A DNA stretch of 64,000 nt, from contig CAYJAZ010000014.1 in assembly GCA_964368455.1 (NCBI GenBank), positions 1-64,000 on the forward strand. Reading direction: 5' to 3'. The notes beneath the pieces were generated by a model. That model ran no database searches. It saw only the letters and a program-made list of their open reading frames with translations, and was not told the origin of the DNA. Both the position numbers and the translations under genes were made by a program. Positions 8,428 to 16,651 of the stretch are shown piece by piece. The first letter of the stretch is position 1, and every line of letters begins with the position of its first letter. The stretch comes from CAYJAZ01 sp964368455. Its GTDB lineage: Bacteria; Desulfobacterota; Desulfovibrionia; Desulfovibrionales; Desulfovibrionaceae.

Positions 8428-8477
8428 CCCCGCACGCGTTTCTGCTTGATCAGAACCATTCCCCCGCGGGGTTTTTT
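8428..8477 (+). terminator. Terminator after the HD-GYP gene
   Basis: The outer stem ccccgc/gcgggg (8428-8433 with 8466-8471) encloses an inner ttctg-cttgat-cagaa hairpin and is followed by six T residues. The T-run overlaps the end of znuB, which comes from the other strand. The long composite hairpin could also be the 3' end of a small RNA. Confidence 0.75.
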
Positions 8478-9321
8478 ATTTATTCATAAACCTTGCTAAA
8501 AGATAAGCCAAACAAAATACAGCAGCATTTGCCATAACAATTGTCGCTCCAACTGGAGTTCCGTAGAGAATTGAAGTGAGCATACCAATAATTGCACACA
8601 CTACAGAAATCAAGATAGAAGAGCATACAACATTTTTGTATGATCCAAACAATTGCATAGAAGAAAGAGATGGAAAGACAACAAGTGCTGATATAAGCAA
8701 AGATCCAACAAGATTCATTGCAACAACAATCACAGCTGAAACAGTTATTGCTAAAAGTGGATTATAAAAATTTGTCGCTAATCCAGTAGCTTTTGCAAAA
8801 GACTCATCAAAGGTTACAGCAAAAATTTTGTGGTAAAAAAGGACAAAAATCAATATTACAAGTAGAGAAAGTATAAGGCAAATCCAAACATCTAAAGGTG
8901 TGAGAGTCAGTATTGAAGTTGAACCAAATAATGCCGTACAAACATCTGCAGCTATATTTGAACTTACAGGAAATATATTCAAAACCATATAACCAAGCGC
9001 AAGCGAACCAACTGACATCATAGCTATAGCGGCATCGCCATGTATTTTTTTATTTTCTCCAACTCGCAAAAGCATAAGAGAAGCAAAAGCCGTTACAGGA
9101 AAAACAAGTATAGTATTATTACTGATCTTCATAGCAGAAGCGATTGCAATCGCACCAAAGGCAATATGTGAAAGGCCATCGCCTATAAAGGAAAGCCTTT
9201 TAAGCACAAGACTTGTTCCAACTAAAGAAGAACAAAGAGCCATAAGTATGCCCACGATAAAGGCATTTATTACAAATGGATAGGAAAAATAAAGGCTGAG
9301 TTCACTATAGATATTTTGCAT
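8476..9321 (-). CDS. znuB: Zinc ABC transporter permease
   Basis: The 281-residue integral membrane protein has about eight hydrophobic segments and family landmarks LVLKRLSFIGDGLSHIAFGA near residues 39-58, GDAAIAM, and AMNLVGSLLISALVVFPS in the second half. It is the channel subunit of ABC-3 family metal importers. It is last of three minus-strand genes, 8 bases after the ATPase and downstream of a His-rich solute-binding protein, so zinc is the likeliest substrate; manganese transporters share the fold. The stop codon abuts the terminator hairpin of the opposing gene. Confidence 0.88.
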   Translation of the reverse strand: MQNIYSELSLYFSYPFVINAFIVGILMALCSSLVGTSLVLKRLSFIGDGLSHIAFGAIAIASAMKISNNTILVFPVTAFASLMLLRVGENKKIHGDAAIAMMSVGSLALGYMVLNIFPVSSNIAADVCTALFGSTSILTLTPLDVWICLILSLLVILIFVLFYHKIFAVTFDESFAKATGLATNFYNPLLAITVSAVIVVAMNLVGSLLISALVVFPSLSSMQLFGSYKNVVCSSILISVVCAIIGMLTSILYGTPVGATIVMANAAVFCLAYLLARFMNK

Positions 9322-9329
9322 CTTTTCTC

Positions 9330-10022
9330 CTATTCACTGCTTGCACAAGAACATTTTATCGCTAAATACTGTGCTTTATCCATACAGAGCACATCTCTAC
9401 CAAAAACAATGATTTTATTTGCGTAATTCACGGCTGTATGCACATCATGCGTGATCATCACAATTGTGAGTCCTTCTTTATTGAGTTGCTCAAGAAGTTC
9501 ATACATTTCGAGTTTTGCCTCTGGATCAAGGGCTGAACTTGGTTCGTCTAGAAAAACGATTTTTGCTTTTGCACACAAGGCTCTTGCCAAAAGAACACGC
9601 TGTTGTTGCCCTACTGAAATCTTACTGTAAGAAAGATTTTTGAGATGAGCTATGCCAATTTTTTCCAACAATAAAAGAGTGTCTTTTTTTTCTTGTTTTG
9701 TATAAAATGGACGAAGAGCATGCTTGCTGATATGCCCTGAAAGAGCCACTTCCCAAACAGAAGCTGGAAAGTCTTTTTGCCTTTGCGTTTGTTGTGCTAC
9801 ATAGGCAAAATCTCTCACTTTAATACCATTTTCTAAATGAATTTTCCCTGAAATTGGGCTGATAAGAGTGAGTAAAGTCTTTATAAAAGTTGACTTTCCA
9901 CTACCATTTTCCCCAAGAATATTCACAAAATCATTTTCATCAATAGAAAGATTGATATTTTTTTGTACAGCAATTTTTTCATAACCAATTTTGAGATCTT
10001 GGCAAATAATTTGTTTTTTCAT
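9330..10022 (-). CDS. znuC: Zinc ABC transporter ATP-binding protein
   Basis: The 230-residue ATPase shows Walker A GENGSGKST, the Q-loop (VAQQTQ), signature ISVGQQQR, Walker B IVFLDEPSSALD and the switch histidine in MITHD. A short Cys-rich end (IKCSCASSE) might contact metal. It drives import through the adjacent permease at 8476. It sits 18 bases after the binding-protein gene with few intervening signals, so the three genes form one transcription unit. Confidence 0.9.
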   Translation of the reverse strand: MKKQIICQDLKIGYEKIAVQKNINLSIDENDFVNILGENGSGKSTFIKTLLTLISPISGKIHLENGIKVRDFAYVAQQTQRQKDFPASVWEVALSGHISKHALRPFYTKQEKKDTLLLLEKIGIAHLKNLSYSKISVGQQQRVLLARALCAKAKIVFLDEPSSALDPEAKLEMYELLEQLNKEGLTIVMITHDVHTAVNYANKIIVFGRDVLCMDKAQYLAIKCSCASSE

Positions 10023-10040
10023 AGCCCGCCTGTTGCAATT

Positions 10041-11168
10041 CTATTGTAAAGCCTTATGCAATATTTTGAGATTTTCTTTCATAACTGAATAATATGATGT
10101 ACCATTTTTTAATTCATTTTGTGTGATGCTTTGCAAGGAATTTAACTTTAATATTTCAATATCTTTTACATTACTTGCTTGGATTATAGCTTGTGCCATT
10201 TTTTTACTTACTTCATCAATAATAAGTAATGTATTGATTTTATGCTCTTTTACCTTATTTGATAAGAAAATAACTGTTTCAAAAGAAGCTTCCGTTTCTG
10301 CAGAACAGCCAGGAAAAGCAGCATAATAATTAAGTGCATAGTCATCAAGAAGATAACGGAATGGAAATCTGTCTGCAAAAATCAATGTTTTTTTCTCCAT
10401 ATCATTAAATATAGTTTTATATTCATTGTGTAATTTTTGCAATTTTTCGCTATAATTTTTTGCATTTTCTTCGTATTTTGAAACATTTGCATTGTCTAAA
10501 ACTTGTATTTCATTTTTAAGAGTATGTATCATATCAATACTATTTAATAGCGAAAGCCATACATGCTCGTCATAAACAAGATGCTCATCGTGGTCATTAT
10601 GGCCATTATGCTGATGTGTATTTTTGTGTTCATGCTTATTGTGTTCATGCTTATCGTGTTCATGCTCATGCTCCTCAGCATGATTATGATTATTGTGAGC
10701 CTGATGAGCTTGATGAGCCTGATGAGCCTGATGAGCTTGATTTGAATGCTCGTGTTCTTCCATACCCTCAACTATTTCTTCAAGTTTTACCTTATCACCA
10801 AGAGTAGCCATCAAATTGATTTGTTTCATATCCTTATTTATAGCTTGTTCAAGAACCTCTTTTACCCAAGTGTCAGAATCTCCGCCCGTATAAATAAAGA
10901 CATCGGCCTTTGAAATTTCTGCAATATCAATTGCTGAAGGCTGAAAATTATGCAAATCAATACCATTATCCACTATTATAGATAAATTAAATTTTTCTTG
11001 CTTTTCTCCTAAAATTTCACGCATATAATCGTAAATTGGAAAGGAAGTAACAACGATATTTATTTTCTTGTCATTATGAGCGTGGCTATGGCTAACTTCA
11101 TTTGCCATAGTGTTTTTTGTTGAAAATGCAAGCATGAATGAAAGTGCATAGAAAAAAATTTTTTTCAT
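10041..11168 (-). CDS. znuA: Zinc-binding periplasmic protein with His-rich insert
   Basis: The 375-residue protein has a signal peptide (cleaved near residue 22) and two binding lobes of the ABC metal-receptor family, with predicted metal ligands H73 (GIDLHNFQ) and H202 (YDEHVWLS). Between the lobes lies an insert at 139-196 with about 21 histidines, including five tandem Gln-Ala-His units. The C-terminal lobe carries FADRFPFRY and YAAFPGCSAE, a variant common in gut anaerobes' metal-receptor proteins rather than the E. coli HDAxxY form. The insert probably captures or buffers zinc. AAGG precedes the ATG. Confidence 0.9.
   Translation of the reverse strand: MKKIFFYALSFMLAFSTKNTMANEVSHSHAHNDKKINIVVTSFPIYDYMREILGEKQEKFNLSIIVDNGIDLHNFQPSAIDIAEISKADVFIYTGGDSDTWVKEVLEQAINKDMKQINLMATLGDKVKLEEIVEGMEEHEHSNQAHQAHQAHQAHQAHNNHNHAEEHEHEHDKHEHNKHEHKNTHQHNGHNDHDEHLVYDEHVWLSLLNSIDMIHTLKNEIQVLDNANVSKYEENAKNYSEKLQKLHNEYKTIFNDMEKKTLIFADRFPFRYLLDDYALNYYAAFPGCSAETEASFETVIFLSNKVKEHKINTLLIIDEVSKKMAQAIIQASNVKDIEILKLNSLQSITQNELKNGTSYYSVMKENLKILHKALQ
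10697..10741. repeat. Five 9-bp tandem repeats within znuA
   Basis: The 9-base unit (caagctcat on the coding strand, with cag/caa and ggct/agct drift) is repeated about five times and encodes Gln-Ala-His each time. A second set of 12-15 base units encoding Lys-His-Glu-His lies just downstream in the coding sense (about 10625-10670). Copy number can change by slippage without breaking the frame. Confidence 0.85.
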
Positions 11169-11188
11169 TTTAAACCTTAAGTTTTAAT

Positions 11189-11218
11189 ATAATAAATTGT
11201 TTAACCTAGAATTTGCAA
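11189..11218 (-). promoter_or_regulatory. Candidate promoter of znuA-znuC-znuB
   Basis: On the minus strand TTGCAA, an 18-base spacer and TATTAT lie 21 bases before the znuA start. The spacer carries an imperfect inverted repeat (AAATTnT / AnAATTT) that could be a metal-regulator operator; it does not clearly match a Zur box. Confidence 0.45.
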
Positions 11219-11237
11219 AAACAAAATCTAGTAAAGA

Positions 11238-11268
11238 AAAAAGCTATAACCTGAGGTTATAGCTTTTT
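11238..11268 (-). terminator. Bidirectional terminator between znuA and the secreted protein gene
   Basis: A perfect 11-bp stem (aagctataacc / ggttatagctt, 11241-11265) with a 3-base loop is flanked by A and T runs on both sides. It lies 20 bases after the stop of the minus-strand gene at 11288. Confidence 0.85.
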
Positions 11269-11287
11269 ATTACATAAGTAAATGATT

Positions 11288-11764
11288 CTATTTCTTTGGG
11301 AAAAGATAGGCATAACGCACTGCTAAACCATCACTTTTTTCTAAAATCTTTGTCACTAAAGCATCTATATCAGCAGGAGTAAGCACGCCTACTTCACGTG
11401 AAATATAATGTCTTAAAGTGCCATCGCTTTGTGAAAATACCCAAACTACAGAATAAGCTGAACCAACATAAGGCCTGTCTTCAAATTCAGGCACAGTAGA
11501 AAGAAGAATTCTAAACTTAGGCATGTCTTTTTCTTGTAAAGAGAAAAGATTTGACTCATTGAAACGCTCTTTAAGTCTCATATTTAAAGCCGCACCTAAG
11601 GAATCAGAGCCTTCGTGTTCTATAGTGATAGGGGTTGACCTATCCAAAACTTTCGCAGGTTTGTCTGCAATTTCTTTTGCCTTTTCTTCGGCTGCAAAAG
11701 CTGGCATAGCCATTGCGAGAAGAAGTGATAAAGCAAATGCTATCCTTGCTATTGATTTTTTCAT
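11288..11764 (-). CDS. Small secreted protein, unknown function
   Basis: I do not recognise a named family. From the ATG at 11764 the protein has 158 residues. An upstream in-frame ATG at 11776 would overlap the GGAG ribosome binding site, so 11764 is preferred. Residues 1-24 are a signal peptide (KKSIARIAFALSLLLAMAMPAFA). The mature part has a motif ITIEHEGSDSLGAALNMRLKE, then alternating beta-like stretches (FRILLSTVPEF, YSVVWVFS) and no cysteines, consistent with a compact periplasmic or outer-membrane-associated domain. It is monocistronic. A parS-like 16-mer lies within the gene at 11390-11405. Confidence 0.75.
   Translation of the reverse strand: MKKSIARIAFALSLLLAMAMPAFAAEEKAKEIADKPAKVLDRSTPITIEHEGSDSLGAALNMRLKERFNESNLFSLQEKDMPKFRILLSTVPEFEDRPYVGSAYSVVWVFSQSDGTLRHYISREVGVLTPADIDALVTKILEKSDGLAVRYAYLFPKK
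11390..11405. promoter_or_regulatory. parS-like site (candidate ParB-binding sequence)
   Basis: TACTTCACGTGAAATA matches the canonical parS palindrome TGTTTCACGTGAAACA in 13 of 16 positions, with the 10-base core TTCACGTGAA intact. It lies inside a coding sequence (Ser-Arg-Glu codons), about 5 kb from parB. It may be chance, since this codon trio is ordinary here, but I saw no other intact 10-base core in the window. Confidence 0.4.
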
Positions 11765-12113
11765 ATCTCTCTCCATTACTCTTTCATTATGTTGAAAAGT
11801 ATAGCAAAGGATTTGTCTAAAATCAATCTAAAAAAAGTCTAAAAAGAAAATCCTTCTAAATTTTTATTTTTAGTTCAAATAGATAGCATTTCAAAAAAGC
11901 ATTTTCATAAAGAAATTAAGAAAAACTTTCATTCTTTAATCTTTGCCAAAAGTTTTGCCAATGAAACTTTTAGCAATAAAATTTTTATTAGTCAAATTAA
12001 ATTTGATTGTTTTTCAAGTTTTCAAAAACTATATTTTAAATCAAGCAAATCAAATAATTAACCTTTTTCTTTCTATTCTTTTCTATAAATACAAGATTTA
12101 TAGAAAAGATATT
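11765..12113. other. A+T-rich gap with an inverted repeat near its right end
   Basis: No convincing gene is present; a short plus-strand open frame here lacks a ribosome binding site and family features. A perfect 12-bp inverted repeat (ttttctataaat / atttatagaaaa, 12079-12107) lies just past the stop of the radical SAM gene and may help end that transcript, although no T-tract follows on the minus strand. Confidence 0.45.
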
Positions 12114-14768
12114 CTAGAAAATTTGAGCTAATTTCATGATCTTTATTTTCACTGGAAGAATTTCTAAAGCTGGAGTTTTTAAGTCTTCCTGCAAGAAAGT
12201 TCCGTTGAAAATTGCCTTCATCAAATTTTGTGCGGAAAGATAGCCTTGTTCATAATTGAGAGTACAATGTAAGGCATCGTTTTTCCATTCAAATGTATCG
12301 ATTAAAGGACGTATATTCCTTACTTTTATTTGATCTTTTTTATTTTTCTTTGCAAAGTTCACAACTTCATTTTGCATAAATTCTTGCATTCTTGCTTTTG
12401 CTTTTTCAAGAAATTCTTCTGGCAAGCTTATTTGCATCTCTTCTTTAATTGCTTGTGGAATAGTACCAAAGAGAGGAAGTTGTTCTACTCTTAAAATTTC
12501 CATACCCTCTAACATGTAGCCAGATAAAGCTTTTTGGAAATCTTCTTCGCTCATATATTCTCTAAGAGAAATAGCAAACCATTCAGCCATACTCTCAAGC
12601 CCAACAGGCAAGGCCATACCAAAACTTAATAATGGAAGTGGATGAAATCCTTGTGAAAAAGACATTGGAATTTGTGCTCTTCTCAAGGCCCTTTCTAGAA
12701 GAGGCTGAATTTCTAATTGACTAAGATAAGAAGCATCACCCACTTTCTTATGCCAAACTTGATAACGCACTTCTCTATGCACTAAATGTTCTTCAATCTT
12801 TGGAGGATTTGTTTTAGAATATTTCTTTGCTTCTTCGTTTTGTCTTTTGATAACAGTATCTTCTGGAACTTCAACAGCTTCTTGATCTCTTTGTTTAAAA
12901 TTGAGTGAAGTTTCTATTTTATCTTCATCTGCACTTTGTCTAAGTGTTGATGCTTTTTTTGGAAAATCACACACGCCACAAAGCGAGCATTTTTCATAAC
13001 GGCAGTCAAGAGTGATTTCTTCGCCGACAGCTCTTTGATATTCTTTGATTAGAAATTCTTTACTTGTGCCCGTATTGAGATGATCCCAAGCTAAGACGGA
13101 ATTTTTGTCCCTTACTCCAGTGTATTCTTCAATACTCATACCCTCTTCTTTCATAGCCTTGAACCAAAATTCAATATTGAAATGATCCATCCATGAATCA
13201 AAGACAGCACCTTGCTTATAGGCATTATAAACAACTTTTGACATCTTTCTGTCTGCACGTGATAAAATACCCTCTAAATGAGAAGTGGAAGGCTCGTGCC
13301 AACGCATCTTGATATTTTTGTTTTGCTTAACCAAATCACGTAGGAAGAAAATTCTTTTTGACATTTCTTCTAAAGAAATCTGTGCTTCCCATTGAAAAGG
13401 TGTATGTGTTTTTGGCACAAAAGGCGAAACAGAAACAGTCACTTGTAATTGTGAACCTTTCTTTCTGCCCTCTTCATCATAATAAATAGCACAATCACGC
13501 ACTTTTTTTGCTAATTCAACTATAGCTTCTAAATCTTCATAAGTTTCAGTAGGTAAGCCTATCATAAAATAGAGTTTAACTTGTTGCCAACCATAGAAAA
13601 CTAATTGTCTCACATGCTGGATAAGGGCTTCTTCTGTGATGCCTTTATTGATGACGTCTCTTAGTCTTTGTGAACCTGCTTCTGGTGCTAAAGTTGCTCC
13701 TGTTCTGCGTATATTTGAAATGCATTCCATGATTTCGCTATCAACAGAGCCTACACGCAAAGATGGCAGAGAAAGAGATATTTGCTCGCTCGCACATTTT
13801 TTTGCTACATCGAGGAAAAGAGATTTTAAAGCGGAAAAATCGCCAGCAGAAAGTGAAAGAAAGCCTACATCTTCGTAACCTGTTTTTTGCACTGCTTCAG
13901 CCAATAATTCTTTTACATTTTCAAGACTTCTTTCACGTGACGGCCTTGTTGTAAAACCAGCTTGACAAAAACGACAGCCTCTGGTGCAACCTCTTGCAAT
14001 TTCAAGCGTTAATCTATTGTGTATAGCACCAAAAGGAGAAGTTTGCTCTACAGGATAAGGAGCATTGTCTAAATCTGTGACAAGGCCTCTGCAAACTTCG
14101 GTATAATCTTCGTATTTAGGCACTAATTTATTATCCACTTCTTCAAAAAAAGATGGAATATACACACCTTTAATAAAACGAGCTTTTTGCAAAAATTCTG
14201 TTTTTGTCCAATTATTTGCATGTGCTTCTTCAAGTAGGCTCAGTAATGGAATTGTCATCACTTCGCCTTCGCCAAGCATCATCAAATCAACAAAAGGAGC
14301 TAAAGGTTCAGCACATATTGTACAACCACCACCTATCATAACTATTGGATAATCTTTTATATTTTCGCCACGTTCTGATGCAAAAAGTGGAATTTGCGAA
14401 AGCTCAAGCATATAAAGAATATTTGTAAAGGCAAGTTCATGCGTTAAACCAAAGGCTACAGCATGAAAATCTTTGATATTTGTGTCTGATTCTAAGGAGG
14501 CAAGTGCTACATTATGTTCTTTAAGTAAAGCCCCTGCCTCAACACAAGGAGCAAAAACTCTTTCACAAATGAAGTCTTTATGATTATTTACTAATGAATA
14601 AAGTATCTTATGCCCTAAATATGACATACCTATTTCGTACATATCTGGAAAAGCTAATGCATAATGAATTTTTGCTTTTTGCACATCTTCTTTTGAGATT
14701 TTGCAAGCACCTTCTTCTATGCCTATGTAGCGACTTGGTTTTGGGAGGAGGGAGAGTATTTCTTTCAT
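12114..14768 (-). CDS. Radical SAM protein fused to DUF2344 domain
   Basis: The 884-residue protein joins two units. Residues 1 to about 640 form a radical SAM protein of the TIGR03960 type, with an N-terminal region resembling B12-binding radical SAM proteins (HYALAFPDMYEIGMSYLGHK) and the cluster motif CTRGCRFC near residue 258. A further cysteine group, EKCSLCGVCDF, occurs around 600. The C-terminal part from about 670 (RYQVWHKKVGDASYLSQLE ... SFSQGFHPLPLLSFG) is the DUF2344/TIGR03936 domain. These two often occur as adjacent genes or fused, commonly near ribonuclease G and ribosomal genes, which hints at RNA or ribosome modification; the reaction is unknown. AAGG precedes the ATG. Confidence 0.88.
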   Translation of the reverse strand: MKEILSLLPKPSRYIGIEEGACKISKEDVQKAKIHYALAFPDMYEIGMSYLGHKILYSLVNNHKDFICERVFAPCVEAGALLKEHNVALASLESDTNIKDFHAVAFGLTHELAFTNILYMLELSQIPLFASERGENIKDYPIVMIGGGCTICAEPLAPFVDLMMLGEGEVMTIPLLSLLEEAHANNWTKTEFLQKARFIKGVYIPSFFEEVDNKLVPKYEDYTEVCRGLVTDLDNAPYPVEQTSPFGAIHNRLTLEIARGCTRGCRFCQAGFTTRPSRERSLENVKELLAEAVQKTGYEDVGFLSLSAGDFSALKSLFLDVAKKCASEQISLSLPSLRVGSVDSEIMECISNIRRTGATLAPEAGSQRLRDVINKGITEEALIQHVRQLVFYGWQQVKLYFMIGLPTETYEDLEAIVELAKKVRDCAIYYDEEGRKKGSQLQVTVSVSPFVPKTHTPFQWEAQISLEEMSKRIFFLRDLVKQNKNIKMRWHEPSTSHLEGILSRADRKMSKVVYNAYKQGAVFDSWMDHFNIEFWFKAMKEEGMSIEEYTGVRDKNSVLAWDHLNTGTSKEFLIKEYQRAVGEEITLDCRYEKCSLCGVCDFPKKASTLRQSADEDKIETSLNFKQRDQEAVEVPEDTVIKRQNEEAKKYSKTNPPKIEEHLVHREVRYQVWHKKVGDASYLSQLEIQPLLERALRRAQIPMSFSQGFHPLPLLSFGMALPVGLESMAEWFAISLREYMSEEDFQKALSGYMLEGMEILRVEQLPLFGTIPQAIKEEMQISLPEEFLEKAKARMQEFMQNEVVNFAKKNKKDQIKVRNIRPLIDTFEWKNDALHCTLNYEQGYLSAQNLMKAIFNGTFLQEDLKTPALEILPVKIKIMKLAQIF

Positions 14769-14834
14769 AAGTAACCTTGCTGTGATATTTTTCTATTGAT
14801 GCAAATAAAATGCTTTAGGCACTATAAATTAAAA

Positions 14835-14867
14835 AAAGAGAGAAAAGCAAGAAACTTTTCTCTCTTT
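14835..14867 (-). terminator. Terminator of the small protein gene at 14904
   Basis: A perfect 13-bp stem (aaagagagaaaag / cttttctctcttt) with a 7-base loop is followed on the minus strand by a T-tract. It separates the small gene from the radical SAM gene, so the two are not simply cotranscribed. Confidence 0.85.
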
Positions 14868-14903
14868 ATTTTCAAGTGTTAAATCAATATATTAAGTCAG
14901 GAA

Positions 14904-15200
14904 TTAATTTGTGATAATGCCTGATTTTTGAATTGAAATATTTGTAAGAATTTCAATGTACTTATTTTGTAATTCTTCAGGTGTAGATTTAAATGTATAG
15001 ATAACATTTTTTGCTTCTACGCTTGCAACAAAAGTTTGTTCAAATGGATAGCCATAAGGGAGCATCATCATTTGTACGCCTTCTTTTGTTGGGACTGATT
15101 GCATAAGTGCTACTTCGTCAAATTGATTTTCTTGTGCGTTAAATTTTCCGATGATGATTTCACCTGAAACTAATTTTGCCATTCTAATATCGTGTGCCAT
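14904..15200 (-). CDS. Small conserved-looking protein, possible LSm-like beta barrel
   Basis: A 98-residue cytoplasmic protein I cannot name. It begins IRMAKLVSGEIIIGKFN, has VALMQSVPT and MMMLPYGYPFEQTFVASV, and ends in a short helix. The order of beta strands with an early GxxxxGxF turn resembles Sm/LSm or Hfq-like small barrels, but no Hfq signature is present. AAGGAG lies 10 bases before the ATG. A TTGACA stands upstream (15255-15260, minus), though no good -10 follows. It lies between csd4-like and the radical SAM gene and has its own terminator. Confidence 0.6.
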   Translation of the reverse strand: MAHDIRMAKLVSGEIIIGKFNAQENQFDEVALMQSVPTKEGVQMMMLPYGYPFEQTFVASVEAKNVIYTFKSTPEELQNKYIEILTNISIQKSGIITN

Positions 15201-15279
15201 GTTTTACAAACTCCTTGCAATAAATATTATATGTAAAGTAAAGCCGAATTAGCCCTTGTCAAGAAGCAAGAGTAAATAT

Positions 15280-16650
15280 TTATGAAAAATCTACAACAAC
15301 CATGCCTACAAAAGATTTTCCTTCATAAAATTCAACTCGATAGAGATTATTTTTATGATCTAAAGAATAGTTAGTATTAAAATCTTTCTTCGCTATAGTC
15401 ACATTAGCTTCTGTTTTAATATCGCCTATTTTTTGCTCTTTCATAGAACCAATAGCATTTATTCTAAATCCATCTATATGGCTAATATTAAAGGATTTAT
15501 CAACTTTTAAAACTTCGCCCATATTCAAAGTTTTTTCTTTGCCATCAACAACAACCTTGAAAACAGGATTTGCTTCTGAATAAGAATAGACTTGTGTGCG
15601 GAATCTTGTATTTCTATTATTTCCATAATGCACAGTCACAAGATTACCTTCTTTGTGCAAAGCAACAATAGGGTGTAATGAAGTGTAGGAAGTTTTCTTT
15701 GGTAATGGAATATAACCAGCTTGAGTATTCTTCAAACCGCCAATAGGAAGAGTTATTCTGCCGTCTGCAAGCTTTACATAAAGATCTTCATACAAAGCTT
15801 TGTTTACATTATCAGGTGTGAGAGTGAAGTTTTTTGAATATTTTACGCCTTGTAGATCAAAAAGTGCTTCTAATTGCATGAGATGATAGTACACTCTATT
15901 CTTAGTGTTGAAAGCCTTGCTTATTTCTAAACCATAGGCAGGAATGTTTTCTTTCACGCAAAACCAAGTCAAGGTTTTTTCCATTTCAACATTACCTTCT
16001 GGCGTTTTTGTGTTGTAAACATTGAAATAATCATTTTTATTTCTTATGCGTGAATTCACTAAGTCTGTGACTCTTTTGCCCATTTCTTCTAAATCGCCGT
16101 ATAAAACTGAAGGCATTTGAGCTTGATCAATAATAACTGCCTGTCCCCATTTACTCGGATTTCTTGAAGATGAAACATATTTTGGAGAATAAAAACCAGA
16201 ACCATCGTGAAGATTTAAAACTATATCTGGTTGAAATTCTGTGATATAATTTTGTAATCTACGAACTTCGTCGTATTGCTTATCCTTTGTGGAAAGAGAA
16301 GAAAATTTTCTGTTCATATCGCCAAAAACACCACGTGAACGCTTCAAAATACTGAGAAAATTCAGGTTTGGAATAATATGAACTTGGGCATTTTCAAATG
16401 TATAATGAGTGGAAAGCAAAGAAGCTGTATTAAAAGCACCAGGCTCATCGCCTTGAATACCACCTATAACAAGAACTTTGACATCCTGTGGATTTTGCGA
16501 TCCTCTTTTTAATAAAGTAAAGTCATAATTACCTAATTCTCTTGCTTCAAGCTCTGGATAGAGCGGAGTGAAATCATTTTCAGCAAAAGCTTGTAGGGGT
16601 GAAGCAAGGAAAAAACATAATAAATATAGTATAGAATGTGGTATACGCAT
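15280..16650 (-). CDS. Csd4/Pgp1-like peptidoglycan carboxypeptidase (peptidase M99)
   Basis: From the ATG at 16650 the protein has 456 residues and a signal peptide (RIPHSILYLLCFFLASPLQAFA). The zinc site follows the unusual Gln-Glu-His arrangement of Helicobacter Csd4: Q66 and E69 in GGIQGDEPG and H148 in LNLHDGSGFY, with a candidate catalytic E242 in YGLEIS. As I recall the Csd4 numbering (Q46, E49, H128, E222) every spacing is identical. Csd4 and Campylobacter Pgp1 trim murein tripeptides to dipeptides and give helical shape. The C-terminal ~200 residues are beta-rich. It starts one base after the parB stop, with GGGGA upstream inside parB. A longer in-frame start inside parB would put a Lys/Leu-rich stretch before the signal peptide and is unlikely. 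Confidence 0.85.
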   Translation of the reverse strand: MRIPHSILYLLCFFLASPLQAFAENDFTPLYPELEARELGNYDFTLLKRGSQNPQDVKVLVIGGIQGDEPGAFNTASLLSTHYTFENAQVHIIPNLNFLSILKRSRGVFGDMNRKFSSLSTKDKQYDEVRRLQNYITEFQPDIVLNLHDGSGFYSPKYVSSSRNPSKWGQAVIIDQAQMPSVLYGDLEEMGKRVTDLVNSRIRNKNDYFNVYNTKTPEGNVEMEKTLTWFCVKENIPAYGLEISKAFNTKNRVYYHLMQLEALFDLQGVKYSKNFTLTPDNVNKALYEDLYVKLADGRITLPIGGLKNTQAGYIPLPKKTSYTSLHPIVALHKEGNLVTVHYGNNRNTRFRTQVYSYSEANPVFKVVVDGKEKTLNMGEVLKVDKSFNISHIDGFRINAIGSMKEQKIGDIKTEANVTIAKKDFNTNYSLDHKNNLYRVEFYEGKSFVGMVVVDFS

Positions 16651-16651
16651 G

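Noticed and set aside
10697..10741. Tandem repeat considered as a CRISPR or minisatellite
   Set aside because: Units are 9 bases without spacers and lie in frame inside znuA.
10544..10807. Overlapping open frames rich in Ile/Met or Asp/Glu-Pro on both strands opposite the znuA repeats
   Set aside because: They are by-products of the in-frame 9- and 12-base repeats and lack ribosome binding sites or family features.
11189..11218. Zur operator in the znuA promoter
   Set aside because: The inverted repeat is imperfect and does not match the known Zur consensus well enough; kept only as a remark.
11943..12131. Plus-strand 62-residue open frame in the A+T-rich gap
   Set aside because: Composition is Ile/Leu/Lys/Asn-rich as expected by chance; no ribosome binding site; overlaps the end of the radical SAM gene.
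13921..13940. A second parS-like sequence (TTTCACGTGACG)
   Set aside because: Only 11 of 16 positions match and the palindrome is broken on one side.
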